From: Austropuccinia psidii
Lineage: Eukaryota > Basidiomycota > Pucciniomycetes > Pucciniales > Sphaerophragmiaceae
NCBI GenBank assembly: GCA_023105745.1
Contig: JALGQZ010000001.1
Location: 42,556,082-42,620,081 of the forward strand
DNA: 64,000 nt
Reading direction: 5' to 3'
Part shown: in pieces, positions 60,902 through 64,000 of the stretch
Numbering within the stretch: position 1 is the first letter of the stretch
Layout: each line of letters starts with the position of its first letter
Program-made: the position numbers and the translations under genes
The notes under the pieces: model-generated
Database searches by the model: none
What the model was told of the DNA's origin: nothing
The model's input: the letters and a program-made list of their open reading frames with translations, nothing else

Positions 60902-62830
60902 TGTGAGCCTTTGAGATATGACCACATATCCAAAAAGCTCACAGCAAAGTTTTGTAATAATTATATTTATAATAATTATCTCAAAGACTAGTAAAAATAC
61001 CATAAATAAGTAAAAAATCTGAATTAACTCAGAGTATAATGAGTAAACATGTAAAATAAATTACACCATTAGATTCCCCATGGTAAAATACACATATGTC
61101 ATTTTTATGGCATATCTGAAAAGTCAATAATTACTGAAGTATAAGTAATAATACCTTAAAAAGGTATAAAACCTTATTTTACTCAGCAATAAATGAAACA
61201 ACATGTGAAATGAATTGTACCATTGGATTCTCCATAGAAATTCACATATAAAACAGCTATCAAGCTATTCTCTAAGGTTAATACTTAAGAAATTAAGCTG
61301 AATATATGCACTTTCTTGGTCAATGCATATATTAATGGTTTTTAGCTAATATCTCTTGAAATATACAAGATAGAGAGATAAATCAAAAAAAAGTCACCAC
61401 ATAACTACTTTGAAAACACAGATATGAACTCTATTTCACAAGCTATAAACAAGGTTAAAACTTGTATTGGATTATTGAATAAAATCAATGGAGCTGTTGA
61501 CTACTTTGTTGTGAAAGTGGGCCAAACTTAGCAAAGGGTAGACAGTCAGATTCTACTAGCTTCTACGTGAAGAATGATATAATTTGTATTATAATATTCA
61601 AGGTATAACCCCTTGGAATCATGGTTTCAAGTTTAAAATATTAAATTTTGACAGAAAACATGAGTTACAAGAAAAATCATCAAAAATAGAGTTTTTATGA
61701 TGTATTGAAATTCTCTTGGCAGCTTAATACGGATATTCCAAGCTATCAGAATCTACTCTCATAATATTTTTAGCCTTTCTAAATTAAAGGTTATTAATGA
61801 TCAAAGTTTAAGCTTAAATTTGATCATTTATGATCACTCACTGTAATCTTATTTAAATTTAACAGTTATATAAGTGATGAAACTGGTGAATACTATTATA
61901 TTATGATTAAGACTAATAAAACCCACGAAGTTTATGCTTATGCCAAGCCTATCAAGTCATTAAACTTAGAGTCATACTGATAACTCTAAATAATGGCGTA
62001 ATAATGAGATAATATGGTTTGATCATGACATAATCATCACTAAACCTTAAAATACTGATCATTTCCAGTTGATACCATCAGTACACATCTACTAGAATTC
62101 TACTAGACTCTAGAAGAGAGTTATTTACTATAAATAGATCTCTTTTTACTCTATCTTTCCCTCAGACGCATCAAAACATTAAAACAATTAAACCAAAGGT
62201 AAAAATCTTTATTCTATATATATAGCTCTTTTATATTAGTATATACCAAAGATAATCTTTATAATAATCATCATTTTTGATGTGATTAATTCAATTGTTC
62301 TTCTGTTTTGTTATAATTCTCTTAAGAATCTCAAATCCACCTAAAATCAAGAAAATTTGGAATTTCTCTTATTTTTTATTGTAAATACAATTTAAATAAG
62401 TTTTATTTATATTATTTGGCATAAAGGTATTCAATATTATTATACTAAGTGTTAAAATCTTCTGTTTATTATTGCTTTAATAATTCTTTAATCAATATAA
62501 ATAGTATTTATATTAATTTATAACTTTAATATTAGTAATATTATTTTTATTAATTGTTTTTTATCAATAAGAAACAATTTTTACACCTTTATTATTTTTT
62601 GGTAATAATAATAAAGTGCTTCTCAATATACTAAATATTATATATTAATATATTTATTTATTATATTACTTTATTTATTCAATAATATAATTATTTTTAC
62701 ACCTTAATTATAATAATTCTTTATTATTATAATTATTTTTATCTTATTTACTTTATTTATAAGGACATTCAGAGTACAATCAGTAAAATATTAGTAACTT
62801 TTACTTATTGTTTCATAGTCAAACCTCACA
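60902..62830 (+). repeat. 3' LTR of element 6 (1929 bp)
   Basis: Starts TGTGAGCCTTTGAGATATG after a purine-rich tract (AAAAAAATTGATGGTAGGGAA region, 60881-60901) and ends CAAACCTCACA. TATA box at 62129-62137. Differs from the 5' LTR by roughly 5% by eye. Confidence 0.9.
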
Positions 62831-62959
62831 AAAAATATGCGCTTCTAATAATTCTTGATTCATTTTTATCTGTAGAGCTCTGCAATCTTTTTTAGAGGTG
62901 TTTTTTTTTGAATATATCTTTGATAAATATTTATGAAACACCCTTATTACTAAGATTTG

Positions 62960-64000
62960 GATCTTCTTCTAGATATAGTCGATTATTCTCAACCTGTGGC
63001 TCCAAACGCATCACCAGAATGACATATACAGACCATAGATAATGGTTTAACAGGTGATAAAAACATTTAATACCACTAAAATTATAAGGAGAGAAATCCC
63101 TCAATTAATAATATACCATTATTATGCAAATTTGATAAGAACCAGAAAAGATATAACCACTTTCAGCTTGGATTAACACCAAATAAGCAAAACCCTTATT
63201 TTCACCTCTCATCTAGCTTATGAATATTTAATTCAAGATCCACAAAAATATTATAATCATGGAAGCTCTGAATGAGAAATATCTGGTGGTGTAGCTCATT
63301 TGTCAGTAGCATCCCTACTTGAAGAAATACCATATTCATACCTTCAACCCAAAGAAAACCCCTTAAACATCTAAGAGGACTTGTACAAAACTGTCAAAAA
63401 GTACAAATAAATTGATGATATGAGGAAGATCTTTTCATTTGAAGAGTTAGGATAGGTCAATCTCTATAATTGGCTAAGAGATCTTTTTTTAAAGGTTTTA
63501 TAGAAAAATATAGAATCTCTGAAAATAGTAATTTAAAGAAAACCTTGTATTTTTGCCAAATGTTCATACAGATTTATGAAAAAGTATATCAAATCTTATA
63601 TCTCATGAAGCCCTGAAATCTTTTAAAATTTAAAATCTGATATTCTATCAAATTACAGAGATATCTGGCTTGAAATGTTTTAAAGCCACATATGTATGTA
63701 CAAAGATACATCAAAAAACCTCAAACCCTTATAACTTCTGCCATTTTTGACGAGGGTAAAAATGAGGCATAGCAAAAGAAATCTAATGAAGAACTTTGAT
63801 TTTTGATATCAAAAATATTGACTGGGATATCTTAATTTAAACTTTCTGATAAATACTGATATGCACACAATCTGTACCATCTGGTGCTGGTTTTATACCT
63901 GAAATAATGGTATTTTAAAGCTTAAACACTCTCAAAATGATGAATATTAGTCATTAAAACAGTTTTTATTCATAATGAAAGCTCTGAAATGGCCTTTGAA
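62960..64000. repeat. Unnamed dispersed repeat, copy B (runs off window)
   Basis: Aligns with 11205-11541 plus 12905-13640 in the same orientation, without the LTR insertion found in copy A. Left boundary is approximate. No coding frame is preserved. Confidence 0.58.

Larger units (their letters stand above)
50380..62830 (+). mobile_element. Element 6: Ty3/Gypsy chromovirus, degenerate, with a solo LTR insert
   Basis: LTRs are 50380-52344 and 60902-62830. The flanking duplication is AAAAA (50375-50379 and 62831-62835), which is low-complexity but consistent. Same family as element 5. The internal region has many stops and small deletions and is interrupted by a solo LTR at 58505-60427. The first bases of the 5' LTR have mutated to TATGAGAC from TGTGAGCC. 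Confidence 0.9.

Overview
The window is a slice of a repeat-choked, AT-rich eukaryotic genome. I find no host protein gene and no recognisable rRNA or tRNA gene. Almost all coding sequence belongs to Ty3/Gypsy LTR retrotransposons of the chromovirus type (Gag zinc knuckle, aspartic protease, reverse transcriptase, RNase H, HHCC/DDE integrase, C-terminal chromodomain). Short introns with GT(A/G)AGT-type donors, TATA-driven long LTRs and Gag N-termini that I recognise from memory as typical of rust-fungus predicted proteins suggest Pucciniales, most likely Austropuccinia psidii (myrtle rust). That species call is an inference and was not checked by a search.

Layout. (1) 1-7334, minus: element 1, cut by the left edge, with an unbroken Gag-Pol frame of at least 1678 codons and a 5' LTR. 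(2) 7508-9332: a solo LTR of the same family, head to head with the first (TSD CTAAC). (3) 9338-16648: gene-free AT-rich DNA holding copy A of an unnamed repeat (about 11.2-13.6 kb), split by another solo LTR (11542-12904). (4) 16655-17225: a MITE-like element with hairpin-bearing terminal inverted repeats and a core of near-palindromic tandem repeats. (5) 17401-49380: a nest. Element 3 (plus; TSD GATTC/GATTT) has a solo LTR in its 5' LTR (18180-19749, TSD AAAAG). Element 5 (minus, 28578-49372, TSD CTGTT) sits three bases before the end of its 3' LTR. Element 4 (minus, 34189-44434, TSD ATAAC) sits inside element 5. (6) 50380-62830: element 6 (plus, TSD AAAAA), same family as element 5 but opposite orientation, containing a solo LTR of the element 4 family (58505-60427). 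(7) 62960-64000: copy B of the repeat seen at 11.2-13.6 kb.

The main observation concerns elements 1, 4, 5 and 6. Besides the single long Gag-Pol frame, each carries a second protein (here 'ORF2') in a different frame over the 5' part of gag. ORF2 is assembled from three exons by two short introns, both phase 1 at homologous places. The Gag-Pol ATG lies inside intron 1 and the Gag-Pol frame reads straight through both introns. Unspliced genomic RNA would therefore make Gag-Pol, and spliced RNA would make ORF2. In the element 4 family a further leader intron starts at a GTAAGT in the LTR, spans the primer-binding site, and joins an exon ending in A to one beginning TG, creating the ORF2 start codon. 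ORF2 is intact in elements 1 and 4 and broken in 5 and 6. Its function is unknown.
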